A stretch of 31,757 bases of DNA from an uncultured Prevotella sp. (lineage in GTDB: Bacteria; Bacteroidota; Bacteroidia; Bacteroidales; Bacteroidaceae). The DNA lies in NCBI GenBank assembly GCA_900543585.1, contig UQRP01000031.1, forward strand, positions 1 to 31,757. Direction: 5' to 3'. Position numbers and translations under genes: made by a program. The notes below the pieces were generated by a model. The model worked only from the letters and a program-made list of their open reading frames with translations. It did not search any database and was not told where the DNA came from. Positions 24,249-31,757 of the stretch are shown here, in pieces (the first letter of the stretch is position 1; every line of letters starts with the position of its first letter).

Positions 24249-26036
24249 TCACTTAATCTTATTATACTTTATCATTAGGTCGGAGACATAGAAGGCTTCT
24301 TTCAAGCGGTTGACCTCCTTGGCCGGAGCCTTACCTTCTACATTCATATTGGATCCCACAGCCACCGGGTATTTTCTGGGGTCGAGGATGCTTTGTCCTA
24401 AGCCCTTCCATGCATAGTTGTCAAGGTGCATGAGGTTGAGCACGGTAGGATACATATCTATCTGCCCCATCACCTTCTCGTAATGCAAGCCAATGGGAGC
24501 GTTGACGACGATGAACGGCGTGAACTGCTTTGGCGAGACGATGCCTTGAGCCACTTTCGACTTCAGAATATCGGCGCGGTCGGCAGCGAGACCCTCGTGG
24601 TCGCCCGTGATGACTATCATCATGTTCTTATAGTCGGGGCGCGACTTCAGATACGTCAGCAGTTCACCCAAGGCGTAGTCGGTGTAGTTGGCCATGTAGA
24701 TATAGTCGGCCATCTTGGTGGGATAGTTGCCTTTCAGATGGATGCGTTTCAGCTTATCAGGCAGCACAAAGGGGTTGTGTCCGGAGTAGGTGACAAACTG
24801 CATGTAGACGTTCTGTCCTACGGGCCAGAGCTGTCCCTGTTTCATCTTTTTCACCGCCTGTCGCATGAAGGAAGCGTCGCCGAGCTTTTTGCGTGAGCCC
24901 ACCTTCTCGTCGTTGACCCAGCAGTCGCGCATGACGAGGGAGTCGATGCCAAAAGCGCGTGCCACCATCTGCTGGTTCCACGTCACGGGCTTGTCCACCG
25001 AGAGCAGATAGCTGTGCGAATGGTTCTGCTGGTGCATGGCTTTGGTGAGCGAGAAGAAGGTGGTGTTGAGATTTGTCATGGCATAGCAGCCGTTCTGAAT
25101 GGGCAGCATGCCGGCGTTGAGCATGAGCTGGCAGTCGATGCTTCGGCCTCCCTTGACCTGTGTGAGCACATAGGGAGCATACAGTGTCGACTTCTCGGCG
25201 AGAGCGGCGTTGAGGTAGGGTGTTATCTCCTTGCCTTCTATCTTACGGTTGATGACCCAGCTCTCCAGCGACTCACAGAGGATGACCACGAGACTGGTAC
25301 GGCGCCCTATGGTGTCGGGCAGGGCCTTATAGTGTGGTTGCGAGGCTTTCCAGCGGTCTATCCGTGCCTGCATGGCATGGGTGTAAGGCGCCTGCTCCTC
25401 CATGGCATCGTAGAGCATGTTGCCAAAAACGGTGAAGACCGGGGCCGTGCAGGTGTAGTAGTTAGCATTCTGCATGTGCTGAAACGACTGCTTCAGTCCC
25501 CCCTTGGGTAGGATGAAAGCCAATACCAGCGCAAAGGATACGGCGGTAGTGATACTATACTGTTTCCATCGCCTGCCCCACGCTATGGGCGCCGTGGCCT
25601 TCGTCTTCACCACTTTCACGATGGTCAGTAGAGTAGAAAGCGGAAACAGAAGGTCTATCCACCGCATGGAGTCGACGACGGAAGCCGTGAAGTCGCTCAG
25701 ATTACCGGCTGCGGCATAGCTGGCCAGCGGGATGAGGGAATTGTAAGTGCGGCTGTACATCAGGTTGCTGATGAGCAGCAGGTCGAGGGCTACCAGCACC
25801 ACACTCTCTACGGCGCGACTGCGGCAGACGAGGTAGGGCAGCAACAGCAGCAACACTACGAAAAACGTGTTGACATACAGGTTAAACATTGACAGCGACG
25901 AGAATGTCGTCTGAGCGCTCCAGATGAGGTCGAAGATGAGAAATTTCGCCATAAGACACCAGAAGAACGCTTTCGTGCGCCCGTCCCAAAGGTCTTGGGG
26001 AAAGAGGCTCTTTATGATATTCTTGATAGTTAACAT
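24249..26036 (-). CDS. Second LtaS-like membrane phosphotransferase/sulfatase
   Basis: A membrane enzyme with about five N-terminal helices (within 22-175) and a sulfatase-fold domain from about 245. LVVILCESLESWV contains a metal ligand (Glu255), KGGRSIDCQLML holds the likely serine nucleophile (Ser299) in an S-x-D context closer to classical LtaS than the paralogue at 20261, and IVITGDHEGLAADR contains the Asp-His metal site. I chose the ATG at 26036 (595 residues) because an A-rich stretch of the kind used for ribosome binding in this phylum precedes it. The ATG at 26057 is a fair alternative. It follows the GtrB-like gene by 89 bases that contain a perfect palindrome. The group transferred and the target are unknown. 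Confidence 0.85.
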   Translation of the reverse strand: MLTIKNIIKSLFPQDLWDGRTKAFFWCLMAKFLIFDLIWSAQTTFSSLSMFNLYVNTFFVVLLLLLPYLVCRSRAVESVVLVALDLLLISNLMYSRTYNSLIPLASYAAAGNLSDFTASVVDSMRWIDLLFPLSTLLTIVKVVKTKATAPIAWGRRWKQYSITTAVSFALVLAFILPKGGLKQSFQHMQNANYYTCTAPVFTVFGNMLYDAMEEQAPYTHAMQARIDRWKASQPHYKALPDTIGRRTSLVVILCESLESWVINRKIEGKEITPYLNAALAEKSTLYAPYVLTQVKGGRSIDCQLMLNAGMLPIQNGCYAMTNLNTTFFSLTKAMHQQNHSHSYLLSVDKPVTWNQQMVARAFGIDSLVMRDCWVNDEKVGSRKKLGDASFMRQAVKKMKQGQLWPVGQNVYMQFVTYSGHNPFVLPDKLKRIHLKGNYPTKMADYIYMANYTDYALGELLTYLKSRPDYKNMMIVITGDHEGLAADRADILKSKVAQGIVSPKQFTPFIVVNAPIGLHYEKVMGQIDMYPTVLNLMHLDNYAWKGLGQSILDPRKYPVAVGSNMNVEGKAPAKEVNRLKEAFYVSDLMIKYNKIK

Positions 26037-26061
26037 GGTGTAGTTTTGTTTTTTCATTGCA

Positions 26062-26069
26062 CAAACAGT
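26062..26069 (-). promoter_or_regulatory. Weak promoter-like element before the second LtaS-like gene
   Basis: On the minus strand ACTGTTTG partly matches TAnnTTTG and lies 25 bases before the chosen ATG at 26036. ATTG is found 18 bases further upstream in place of TTTG. If real, it supports the 26036 start, because the alternative ATG at 26057 would lie at the transcription start. Confidence 0.25.
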
Positions 26070-26098
26070 CGGGGCTAAAGGTGTTAACAATTAGTCCC

Positions 26099-26117
26099 GA
26101 TAATCACAGTGATTATC
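26099..26117. promoter_or_regulatory. Perfect 19-bp palindrome, operator- or hairpin-like
   Basis: GATAATCAC, a central A, and GTGATTATC form a perfect inverted repeat with nine-base arms. It starts nine bases after the stop of the GtrB-like gene and lies about 50 bases upstream of the expected start of the next transcript. There is no T tract, so a transcription-factor binding site is as likely as a terminator. Confidence 0.5.
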
Positions 26118-26125
26118 TTTAAGCC

Positions 26126-27055
26126 TTATACTCGCTCTTGTACGAAATAGCGTGGGCGTCGTTTCACCTCGATAAATATCTTTCCGATGTAGACGCCGAT
26201 AACGCCTAAAGAGGTCAGGGTGATGCCGCCGATGAACCATAGCGAGACGAGGATAGAAGTCCAGCCGGCTATCGTATCGCCTTCGGCATGTCGCACCACG
26301 GCGAAGATAATCATTATCAGCGATACGATTGTCGTTGTCAAGCCGATGTAGGTAATGAATCTCAGAGGCGCTATCGAGAAGGAGGTGATGCCGTCGACGC
26401 TGAAGGCGAGCATCTTCTTCAACGGATATTTTGACTCGCCTGCCGTTCGCGGTCGGCGGTCGTAGTAGACAAAGCCCTCGTTGAAGCCTAACTGTCTGAC
26501 GATAGCTCGGAGGAAGAGGTTGCGCTCGGGATAGAGCATGAGCGCCTCGACGGCGCGACGCGTCATCATGCGGAAGTCGGCATGGTTGTAGATGACTTCC
26601 TTGTCCACACTCTTCATCAATCTGTAGAAGCTCTGTGCTGTGAAGCGCTTAAACCATGAGTCTGTCTTCCGGCTTTTCCTCACCCCATAGACAATGTCTT
26701 TCCCTTCGTTGACGAGGCGGGCCATGTCAATGATGGTCGACTCGTCGTCCTGCAAGTCAGCGTCGATAGAGACGACAGCGTCGCTGGTTGCCGCCGACTC
26801 CTGCAAGCCTGCCCACAGTGCGTTTTGGTGGCCCTCGTTGTGGGAGAGTTTCAGACCATGGACATAGGGCTTGGCTTTTGCCGCCTCACAGATGATGTCC
26901 CAGGTGCGGTCGTGGCTACCGTCGTCGACGAGCAGCAGCGATGCATCGGGGGCTGCCGCTGTCTTCAGCTGTGCTACGAGTGCATCCATCTTCCCAAGCG
27001 TCCAGGGAAGAACCTCTTCTTCATTATAACAGGGTATGACTATTGTCAGTTTCAT
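26126..27055 (-). CDS. GtrB/DPM-like polyprenyl-phosphate glycosyltransferase (family 2)
   Basis: A 309-residue family 2 glycosyltransferase with a C-terminal membrane anchor, starting MKLTIVIPCYNEEEVLPWTL. LLLVDDGSHDRT and the metal-binding SIDADLQDDE are visible, followed by YGVRKSRKTDSWFKRF and two hydrophobic helices in the last 90 residues (about 215-290). Members such as GtrB, DPM1 and ArnC transfer a sugar to undecaprenyl phosphate on the cytoplasmic face, giving a donor for GT-C enzymes such as the one at 22328. The frame is open much further upstream, but that part runs antisense to no known domain and overlaps the lipoprotein gene, so I start at 27055. The sugar is unknown. Confidence 0.9.
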   Translation of the reverse strand: MKLTIVIPCYNEEEVLPWTLGKMDALVAQLKTAAAPDASLLLVDDGSHDRTWDIICEAAKAKPYVHGLKLSHNEGHQNALWAGLQESAATSDAVVSIDADLQDDESTIIDMARLVNEGKDIVYGVRKSRKTDSWFKRFTAQSFYRLMKSVDKEVIYNHADFRMMTRRAVEALMLYPERNLFLRAIVRQLGFNEGFVYYDRRPRTAGESKYPLKKMLAFSVDGITSFSIAPLRFITYIGLTTTIVSLIMIIFAVVRHAEGDTIAGWTSILVSLWFIGGITLTSLGVIGVYIGKIFIEVKRRPRYFVQERV

Positions 27056-27111
27056 TGTGTAGGAATAAGTGTGCTGTTTGCCTGTCTTTAAGGGCAAACG
27101 GCAATCGTATG

Positions 27112-27705
27112 TCAATTTACCGTCAGTGTGCCCAAGGCGCCTGAGGAAGCAGCACGGTAGGTTGTCAGGCCTTTGCCGGTGTTGTTGATACAGTTGCCAC
27201 CGGTGTTCATATTGTATTGTCGTTTGCAGTTGGCACATTCTGCGATTCCAGCTGTCGTCATTGTCAACGGATAACTGCGGAGCGGGATAGCGTTGAAGTC
27301 GAAGCAGTTGGGGCACTCGGCATCAAAAGCATAGAAGACGTAACCGCCGGTGTCTGTCGACGAGAGATTGCCGTAGCCCACAATGAGTCCGTTGTTGAGC
27401 CCAACGCGACTACCGTTGGCAAGACGAGTCAGTTCGTTTTGGGATAAGGGATTGGAGGGTGAGCTCTGCCCTTGGTTATTGGTGAAGACATACGTCTTTT
27501 TGCTGTTGTCGTAACTTATCTTGCAGAAGACGCCAGGCGACATGCTGTTCATCGCCGATGCTAAGGTGGCGTTGTTGTGTGTGGCATTGTCAATGACAAG
27601 GTTGCAATGGTAACTGCTGTAGGTATAGTCGTCGCCACTGCACGCCACCGTGAAGAGCAGCGGCAGGGCGAGGGCTATTTTACTCCACAAGTTTCTTCTC
27701 GGCAT
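27112..27705 (-). CDS. Putative lipoprotein with two CxxC motifs in a Rieske-like arrangement
   Basis: A 197-residue protein from the ATG at 27705, overlapping the end of argH by 26 bases. The N-terminus is a lipoprotein signal peptide (ALALPLLFTVAC, Cys22), so it should sit in the outer or inner membrane. The C-terminal half contains CPNC (131-134) and CANC (157-160), 22 residues apart, followed by KRQYNMNTGG and, near the end, LTTYRAASSGALGTLTV. Order and spacing recall the Rieske domain (C-x-H, then C-x2-H, then a GG turn and final strand), but both histidines are replaced by cysteine, so zinc binding is more likely than a 2Fe-2S Rieske cluster. A zinc-ribbon or rubredoxin-like site is the alternative. 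Function unknown. Confidence 0.75.
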   Translation of the reverse strand: MPRRNLWSKIALALPLLFTVACSGDDYTYSSYHCNLVIDNATHNNATLASAMNSMSPGVFCKISYDNSKKTYVFTNNQGQSSPSNPLSQNELTRLANGSRVGLNNGLIVGYGNLSSTDTGGYVFYAFDAECPNCFDFNAIPLRSYPLTMTTAGIAECANCKRQYNMNTGGNCINNTGKGLTTYRAASSGALGTLTVN

Positions 27706-29017
27706 CTTTAACCTTCTCAAAGTGGAATTCCTTCAGTTCACTATCCATCAGCGCTTGAATCTTCTCGTTGCAGAGGTTGCCGATGGAGCCTTCATGGGTG
27801 TGGTGGATGTGCTTGTCGGCAACAAACTCACCGGCCTCAATCTCCAGCCCCACCTTCTTGTAAGCATCGCGGAACGGCATGCCGGCAGCAGCGAGCTTGT
27901 TGACCTCCTCGACGGAGAACATCGGGTCGTACATCGGGTTGTCGAGAATGTGGGTGTTCACCTCCATCTTGTTGATGATGTAGGCGGCCATGCGCAGGCA
28001 GTCGTTGAGCTCGTCAAAGGCGGGGAGGAAGACTTCCTTGATGATTTGCAGGTCGCGGAAATAGCCCACGGGAAGATTGTTCATGATGAGCATGATCTGT
28101 GCGGGCAGACTTTGTATCTTGTTGCTCTTGGCGCGTATGAGCTCGAAGACATCGGGGTTCTTCTTATGCGGCATGATGCTCGAGCCCGTCGTGCACTCCT
28201 TAGGCAGCTTGACGAAGTTGAAGTTCTGACAGTTGAACATGCAGGCGTCGTAGGCCATCTTGGCCAGTGTGCCGGCCACGGTAGCCATGGCGAAGGCGAC
28301 GTTGCGCTCCATCTTGCCACGACCCATTTGTGCATAGACAACATTGTAGTCCATCGAGTCGAAGCCTAAGAGGTCGGTGGTCATCTGTCTGTTCAGTGGG
28401 AAGCTGCTGCCATAGCCGGCGGCAGAGCCCAGGGGGTTGCGGTTGGTCATGCGCCAGGCGGCCTGGAGATAGAGCATGTCGTCGACAAGGCTCTCGGCAT
28501 AGGCGCCAAACCACAAGCCGAAGCTGGAGGGCATGGCAATCTGCAGATGGGTGTAGCCGGGCATGAGGACATCCTTATACTGGTTGCTCTTCTGGATGAG
28601 CTCGTCGAAGAGTATCTTCACGTTGTCGACCACTTCCATGATTTCATGGCGTGTGAAGAGTTTTAGGTCTACGAGGACCTGGTCGTTGCGCGAGCGCCCG
28701 GAGTGAATCTTCTTACCCATGTCGCCGAGCTCGCGTGTAAGCATGAGCTCAACCTGAGAGTGGACATCCTCAACACCGTCTTCGATGACGAACTTGCCGT
28801 CCTCACAGGTTTTATAGATGCGTTTCAGCGCTGCTAAGAGCTTGGCCAGCTCGTCCTTGGTGAGCAGACCGATGCTTTCCAGCATGGTGATATGGGCCAT
28901 AGAGCCTAACACGTCGTACTTAGCAAGATAAAGATCCATCTTGCGGTCGCGGCCAACGGTGAAACGCTCTATCTCCTTGTTGACCTCAAAATTCTTTTCC
29001 CACAGTTTATTACCCAT
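27680..29017 (-). CDS. argH: Argininosuccinate lyase
   Basis: ArgH splits argininosuccinate into arginine and fumarate, the last step of arginine synthesis. The protein has 445 residues (usual 440-470). Typical segments are ALLKRIYKTC..IEDGVEDVHSQVE near the N-terminus, SGRSRNDQVLVDLKLF, MPGYTHLQIAMPSSFG, and the fumarase/aspartase superfamily signature GSSIMPHKKNPD near residue 280, whose serine is the catalytic base. It lies 20 bases after the SRPBCC gene and overlaps the lipoprotein gene. Other arginine genes are not in the window, so argH sits in a mixed housekeeping run with pyrE and cysS rather than in an arg operon. Confidence 0.97.
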   Translation of the reverse strand: MGNKLWEKNFEVNKEIERFTVGRDRKMDLYLAKYDVLGSMAHITMLESIGLLTKDELAKLLAALKRIYKTCEDGKFVIEDGVEDVHSQVELMLTRELGDMGKKIHSGRSRNDQVLVDLKLFTRHEIMEVVDNVKILFDELIQKSNQYKDVLMPGYTHLQIAMPSSFGLWFGAYAESLVDDMLYLQAAWRMTNRNPLGSAAGYGSSFPLNRQMTTDLLGFDSMDYNVVYAQMGRGKMERNVAFAMATVAGTLAKMAYDACMFNCQNFNFVKLPKECTTGSSIMPHKKNPDVFELIRAKSNKIQSLPAQIMLIMNNLPVGYFRDLQIIKEVFLPAFDELNDCLRMAAYIINKMEVNTHILDNPMYDPMFSVEEVNKLAAAGMPFRDAYKKVGLEIEAGEFVADKHIHHTHEGSIGNLCNEKIQALMDSELKEFHFEKVKDAEKKLVE

Positions 29018-29037
29018 CGTTCTTATGTCTTGTTTAT

Positions 29038-29445
29038 TTAAGACTGTATAGCCTGTAGTGCGTCGGCTATCTTCTCGATGCCCTCTTGCAGCGGCTTCTT
29101 CACCATTCCGGCCATGAAGGGGTTGATGTCAGCCTTGATGGTGAGCTTCATCTTGCTGGTCGCCGCGTCAAGGGGGAGAATCTGAACCCAGAAGTTGAAG
29201 GGCAGCGGGCTCTCCTGTGTCTCAAACTTTATCATTTTAGGCTCCTCACGGTCGACGATGGCAAGCTTGACACTGCCCAACTGCGTTTTGACGGAGATGC
29301 TGTCGTGGTCGAACTCCAGGTTCTGGACTTTATCCTCTGGAATCTTTCCGCGAAGTTTCTCCACATTGCCCAAGTCGCTGAGCATATTGTAGACGGCCTG
29401 CTGCGGAGCGTTGATTTGTCGGATACTGCTCTCTATCGTTGTCAT
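29038..29445 (-). CDS. SRPBCC-fold (START/polyketide cyclase-like) protein
   Basis: A small 135-residue protein with the SRPBCC (Bet v 1-like) ligand-binding fold. It starts TTIESSIRQINAPQQAVYNMLSDLGNVEKL, the typical entry of this fold (bound side chain, then a helix), and ends in a long helix (GMVKKPLQEGIEKIADALQA). Proteins of this kind bind hydrophobic ligands or act as small scaffold or chaperone-like factors. It has no signal peptide, so it should be cytoplasmic. One base separates its ATG from the pyrE stop, so it is translated together with pyrE. No specific function can be read from the sequence. Confidence 0.8.
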   Translation of the reverse strand: MTTIESSIRQINAPQQAVYNMLSDLGNVEKLRGKIPEDKVQNLEFDHDSISVKTQLGSVKLAIVDREEPKMIKFETQESPLPFNFWVQILPLDAATSKMKLTIKADINPFMAGMVKKPLQEGIEKIADALQAIQS

Positions 29446-29446
29446 A

Positions 29447-30079
29447 TCACTTCTTCCAGTTAGCGGGGGCTTTTCTCCATTCCTTCAGCACCTCGATATC
29501 CTCCTTGGAGATATATCCTGTCTCGGCAGCTATCTCTATGGTGTGCTCATAGTCGCCGAGGGTGACGAGCTTGAGGTTGGCGTCCTCGAAAGCCTTCTCA
29601 GCCACGGGGAAACCATAGGTGTAGCTGGCTACCATACCTACGACGTCGAATCCGGCGGCGCGCAGGGCCTCTACGGCTTTCAGCGATGAGCTGCCAGTAG
29701 AGATGAGGTCCTCGATGACGACGACCTTGGAGCCTTCCGGCAGACGGCCTTCTATCTGGTTCTTTGTGCCGTGGTCCTTGGGTTTGGGGCGCACGTAGGC
29801 ATAAGGAAGCTGCAAGAGGTCGGCGACGGCCATACCCATGGCGATGGCACCGGTAGCCACACCGGCTACAGCGGTAGCCTCAGGGAAGTTGGCGATGACA
29901 GCGTGTGTGAGCTCTGTCTTGACAAAGGCACGAACGGCGGGGTAGCTCAGCACAAGACGGTTGTCGGTATAGATAGGTGAATGCCAGCCCGAGGCCCATG
30001 TGAAGGGCTCGTTGGGTTGAAGCTTGATGGCTTTGATGCCAAGCAACTTTTCAGCGAAGGCATGTTTGAGGTTGTCCAT
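29447..30079 (-). CDS. pyrE: Orotate phosphoribosyltransferase
   Basis: PyrE joins orotate to phosphoribosyl pyrophosphate to give orotidine 5'-phosphate in pyrimidine synthesis. The protein has 210 residues, the usual length. The N-terminus MDNLKHAFAEKLLGIKAIKL is followed by FTWASGWHSPIYTDNR (orotate-binding region), YVRPKPKDHGTKNQIEG (flexible catalytic loop with Lys and His residues) and the PRPP-binding motif VVVIEDLISTGSSSLKAVEAL. It lies 26 bases after cysS and one base before the SRPBCC gene. Confidence 0.97.
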   Translation of the reverse strand: MDNLKHAFAEKLLGIKAIKLQPNEPFTWASGWHSPIYTDNRLVLSYPAVRAFVKTELTHAVIANFPEATAVAGVATGAIAMGMAVADLLQLPYAYVRPKPKDHGTKNQIEGRLPEGSKVVVIEDLISTGSSSLKAVEALRAAGFDVVGMVASYTYGFPVAEKAFEDANLKLVTLGDYEHTIEIAAETGYISKEDIEVLKEWRKAPANWKK

Positions 30080-30105
30080 ATTCCTTTATATTAAATAATG
30101 TCTGT

Positions 30106-31596
30106 TTATTTGTTTAGCTTCCATGTGACACCGTCCTTGGTATCCTGTACGATGAATCCGGCCTGCTCAAGGGTGTCGCGAATCTGGTCGCTCGTCGCCC
30201 AGTCTTTGGCAGCCTTGGCACGCTGGCGCATAGAGAGTACGAGGTCGACAATCTTTCCGTACGACTTCTCGCGCTCCGGGCTGTTGGCACCGCGGTTCGA
30301 CTTCAAGCCGAGGATGTCGAAGGTGAAGAGCTTCATTGTCTCAGTGAGCTCTTTGAGGTCGTCAGCCGAAATTTTTGTCTTGTGGTCGAGGAGGGTGTTG
30401 ATGAGGTGGCAGGCTTCGAAGAGCGCACTGATGACGAGTGGCGTCTGCAGGTCGTCGTTCATGGCGTCGTAGCAGCGCTGGTGCAGCTCTTTAACAAACT
30501 TTGCCGTGTCGGGCTGTGAGCCCTTTGAGGTCTGTATGCGCTCCAGGTTGGCAATGCCGTCCATGAGTCGCTCGTAGCCTTTCTGTGCCGCCTTGAGGGC
30601 ATCGTTGGAGAAGTCGACGGGGCTGCGGTAGTGGGCCGAGAGGATGAAGAAACGGATGGTCATCGGCGTGTAAGCCTGGTCCAGAGAGGGATGGTTGCCG
30701 GTGAAGAACTGCTCCAAGGTGATGAAGTTGCCGAGCGACTTGCCCATCTTCTGGCCGTTGATGGTAATCATGTTGTTGTGCATCCAGTAGTGCACCATGG
30801 GCTCTCCCTGTGCTGCCACAGCCTGTGCTATCTCGCACTCGTGGTGAGGGAAGATAAGGTCCATGCCGCCACCGTGGATGTCGAAATGCTTGCCGAGATA
30901 TTTGCGGCCCATAGCCGTGCACTCGCAGTGCCAGCCGGGGAATCCGTCGCTCCATGGGCTCGGCCAGCGCATGATATGCTCAGGTGTGGCCTTCTTCCAT
31001 AGTGCAAAGTCGGCCTGGCATTTCTTTTCGCCCACACCGGCAAGCTCACGGGAGTTGTTGATGATATCCGTGAGGTTGCGGCCTGAGAGGATGCCGTAGT
31101 GGTGGTCTTTGTTGTAGGCCTGGATGTCGAAATAGACAGAACCGTTGCTCTCGTAGGCATAGCCGTTGGAGAGAATCTCCTTGACGAGCTGCTCCTGCTC
31201 GATGATGTGTCCGGTAGCATGCGGCTCAATGGATGGCGGCAGCGTGTTGAGCATCTCCATGGCTTTGTGATAGCGGTTGGTGTAGTATTGTGCTATCTCC
31301 ATGGGCTCGAGCTGCTCCAAGCGGGCTTTCTTCTCTATCTTGTCGTCGCCCTCGTCGGCGTCGTGCTCGAGATGGCCTACGTCGGTGATATTGCGCACAT
31401 AACGCACTTTGTAGCCGATGTGTTGCAGATAACGGAAGAGAATATCGAAGGTGATGGCAGGGCGGGCATGACCGAGGTGTGGGTCGCCATAAACAGTAGG
31501 ACCGCAGACGTACATACCCACATGGCCGTCTACCAATGGCTTGAAGAGCTCCTTCTTTCTGGTGAGCGTATTGTAGATTAACAAGTTCTGTGTCAT
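30106..31596 (-). CDS. cysS: Cysteinyl-tRNA synthetase
   Basis: A class I aminoacyl-tRNA synthetase that charges tRNA-Cys. The protein has 496 residues. The zinc-site cysteine Cys31 is in MYVCGPTVYGDPHLGHARPA, which also contains the HIGH-type motif HLGH (40-43). Further zinc ligands are in WHCECTAMG and PHHECEIAQ, and the KMSKS motif is KMGKS (283-287). The C-terminal DALR/anticodon region ends KDWATSDQIRDTLEQAGFIV..KDGVTWKLNK, typical for the family. It opens a closely packed minus-strand run (cysS, pyrE, SRPBCC, argH, lipoprotein) with a promoter element just upstream. Confidence 0.97.
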   Translation of the reverse strand: MTQNLLIYNTLTRKKELFKPLVDGHVGMYVCGPTVYGDPHLGHARPAITFDILFRYLQHIGYKVRYVRNITDVGHLEHDADEGDDKIEKKARLEQLEPMEIAQYYTNRYHKAMEMLNTLPPSIEPHATGHIIEQEQLVKEILSNGYAYESNGSVYFDIQAYNKDHHYGILSGRNLTDIINNSRELAGVGEKKCQADFALWKKATPEHIMRWPSPWSDGFPGWHCECTAMGRKYLGKHFDIHGGGMDLIFPHHECEIAQAVAAQGEPMVHYWMHNNMITINGQKMGKSLGNFITLEQFFTGNHPSLDQAYTPMTIRFFILSAHYRSPVDFSNDALKAAQKGYERLMDGIANLERIQTSKGSQPDTAKFVKELHQRCYDAMNDDLQTPLVISALFEACHLINTLLDHKTKISADDLKELTETMKLFTFDILGLKSNRGANSPEREKSYGKIVDLVLSMRQRAKAAKDWATSDQIRDTLEQAGFIVQDTKDGVTWKLNK

Positions 31597-31625
31597 AATA
31601 TTTTCGCTAACTTCTTTTTATCCTG

Positions 31626-31633
31626 CAAACTTA
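31626..31633 (-). promoter_or_regulatory. Predicted cysS operon promoter, -7 element TAAGTTTG
   Basis: On the minus strand TAAGTTTG matches TAnnTTTG and ends 29 bases before the cysS ATG. No clear -33 box is seen. The remaining bases to the window end (31634-31757) are AT-rich and hold nothing I can name. Confidence 0.5.
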
Positions 31634-31757
31634 CAATAATTTTCTTATAATCTTGCTCTTTTAGACTGTTTTTTTCGTTCTTGGCTTCTCATTAGTAATT
31701 TTCTAACCTGAATTATTCATAGAAATAAAAAAAGAGAACGTTTCCTTGCATATATGC

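Noticed and set aside
27056..27316. N-terminal extension of the GtrB-like glycosyltransferase by 87 codons
   Set aside because: It overlaps the lipoprotein gene in another frame and has a composition unlike any glycosyltransferase; MKLTIVIPCYNEE at 27055 is the typical start.

Overview
The window looks like a chromosomal segment of a Bacteroidales bacterium, most likely Prevotella or a close relative. I base this on recurring promoters of the Bacteroidetes type (-7 element TAnnTTTG, sometimes with TTTG about 20 bases upstream), a fused SecDF, a rhomboid protein with the C-terminal tail usual in this phylum, a stand-alone VapE-type ATPase, and the near absence of Shine-Dalgarno sequences. There are no rRNA or tRNA genes, CRISPR arrays, phage modules or recognisable insertion sequences. 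No gene-free stretch exceeds about 280 bases.

Region 1 (1-5.6 kb) holds the C-terminal part of an AraC-type regulator, then on the minus strand succinyl-CoA synthetase (sucD, and sucC broken by a one-base frameshift), lgt, ychF and a gene for the DNA-binding protein HU. Region 2 (5.6-10.9 kb, plus strand) holds a rhomboid membrane protease paired with a membrane-anchored endonuclease/exonuclease/phosphatase-family protein, then the long fused secDF. A bidirectional terminator separates secDF from mutS.

Region 3 (11-15 kb, minus) has mutS downstream of a VapE-like P-loop ATPase gene; the only promoter I can see lies in front of vapE. Region 4 (15.1-22.2 kb, minus) is an envelope glycan locus. 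It contains glf (UDP-galactopyranose mutase), a WbbI-like galactofuranosyltransferase, a WaaE-like family 2 glycosyltransferase, an LPS-core-kinase-like protein, a family 4 glycosyltransferase and an LtaS-like phosphotransferase/sulfatase. Glf would make UDP-galactofuranose and the WbbI-like enzyme would use it. An array of almost six 22-bp palindromic repeats lies between the galactofuranosyltransferase and glf.

Region 5 (22.3-31.6 kb) has a divergent ArnT/PMT-type membrane glycosyltransferase on the plus strand. A long minus-strand run follows: cysS, pyrE, an SRPBCC protein, argH, a lipoprotein with two CxxC motifs arranged like a Rieske-type domain, a GtrB/DPM-like polyprenyl-phosphate glycosyltransferase and a second LtaS-like enzyme. 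Spacing is tight from cysS to the lipoprotein, so these are probably co-transcribed; the last two genes may be under separate control.

The least ordinary features are the sucC frameshift, the 22-bp palindrome array, the octamer-iterated stem between araC and sucD, the vapE-mutS arrangement, the double-CxxC lipoprotein, and the galactofuranose/LtaS-like surface-modification cluster.
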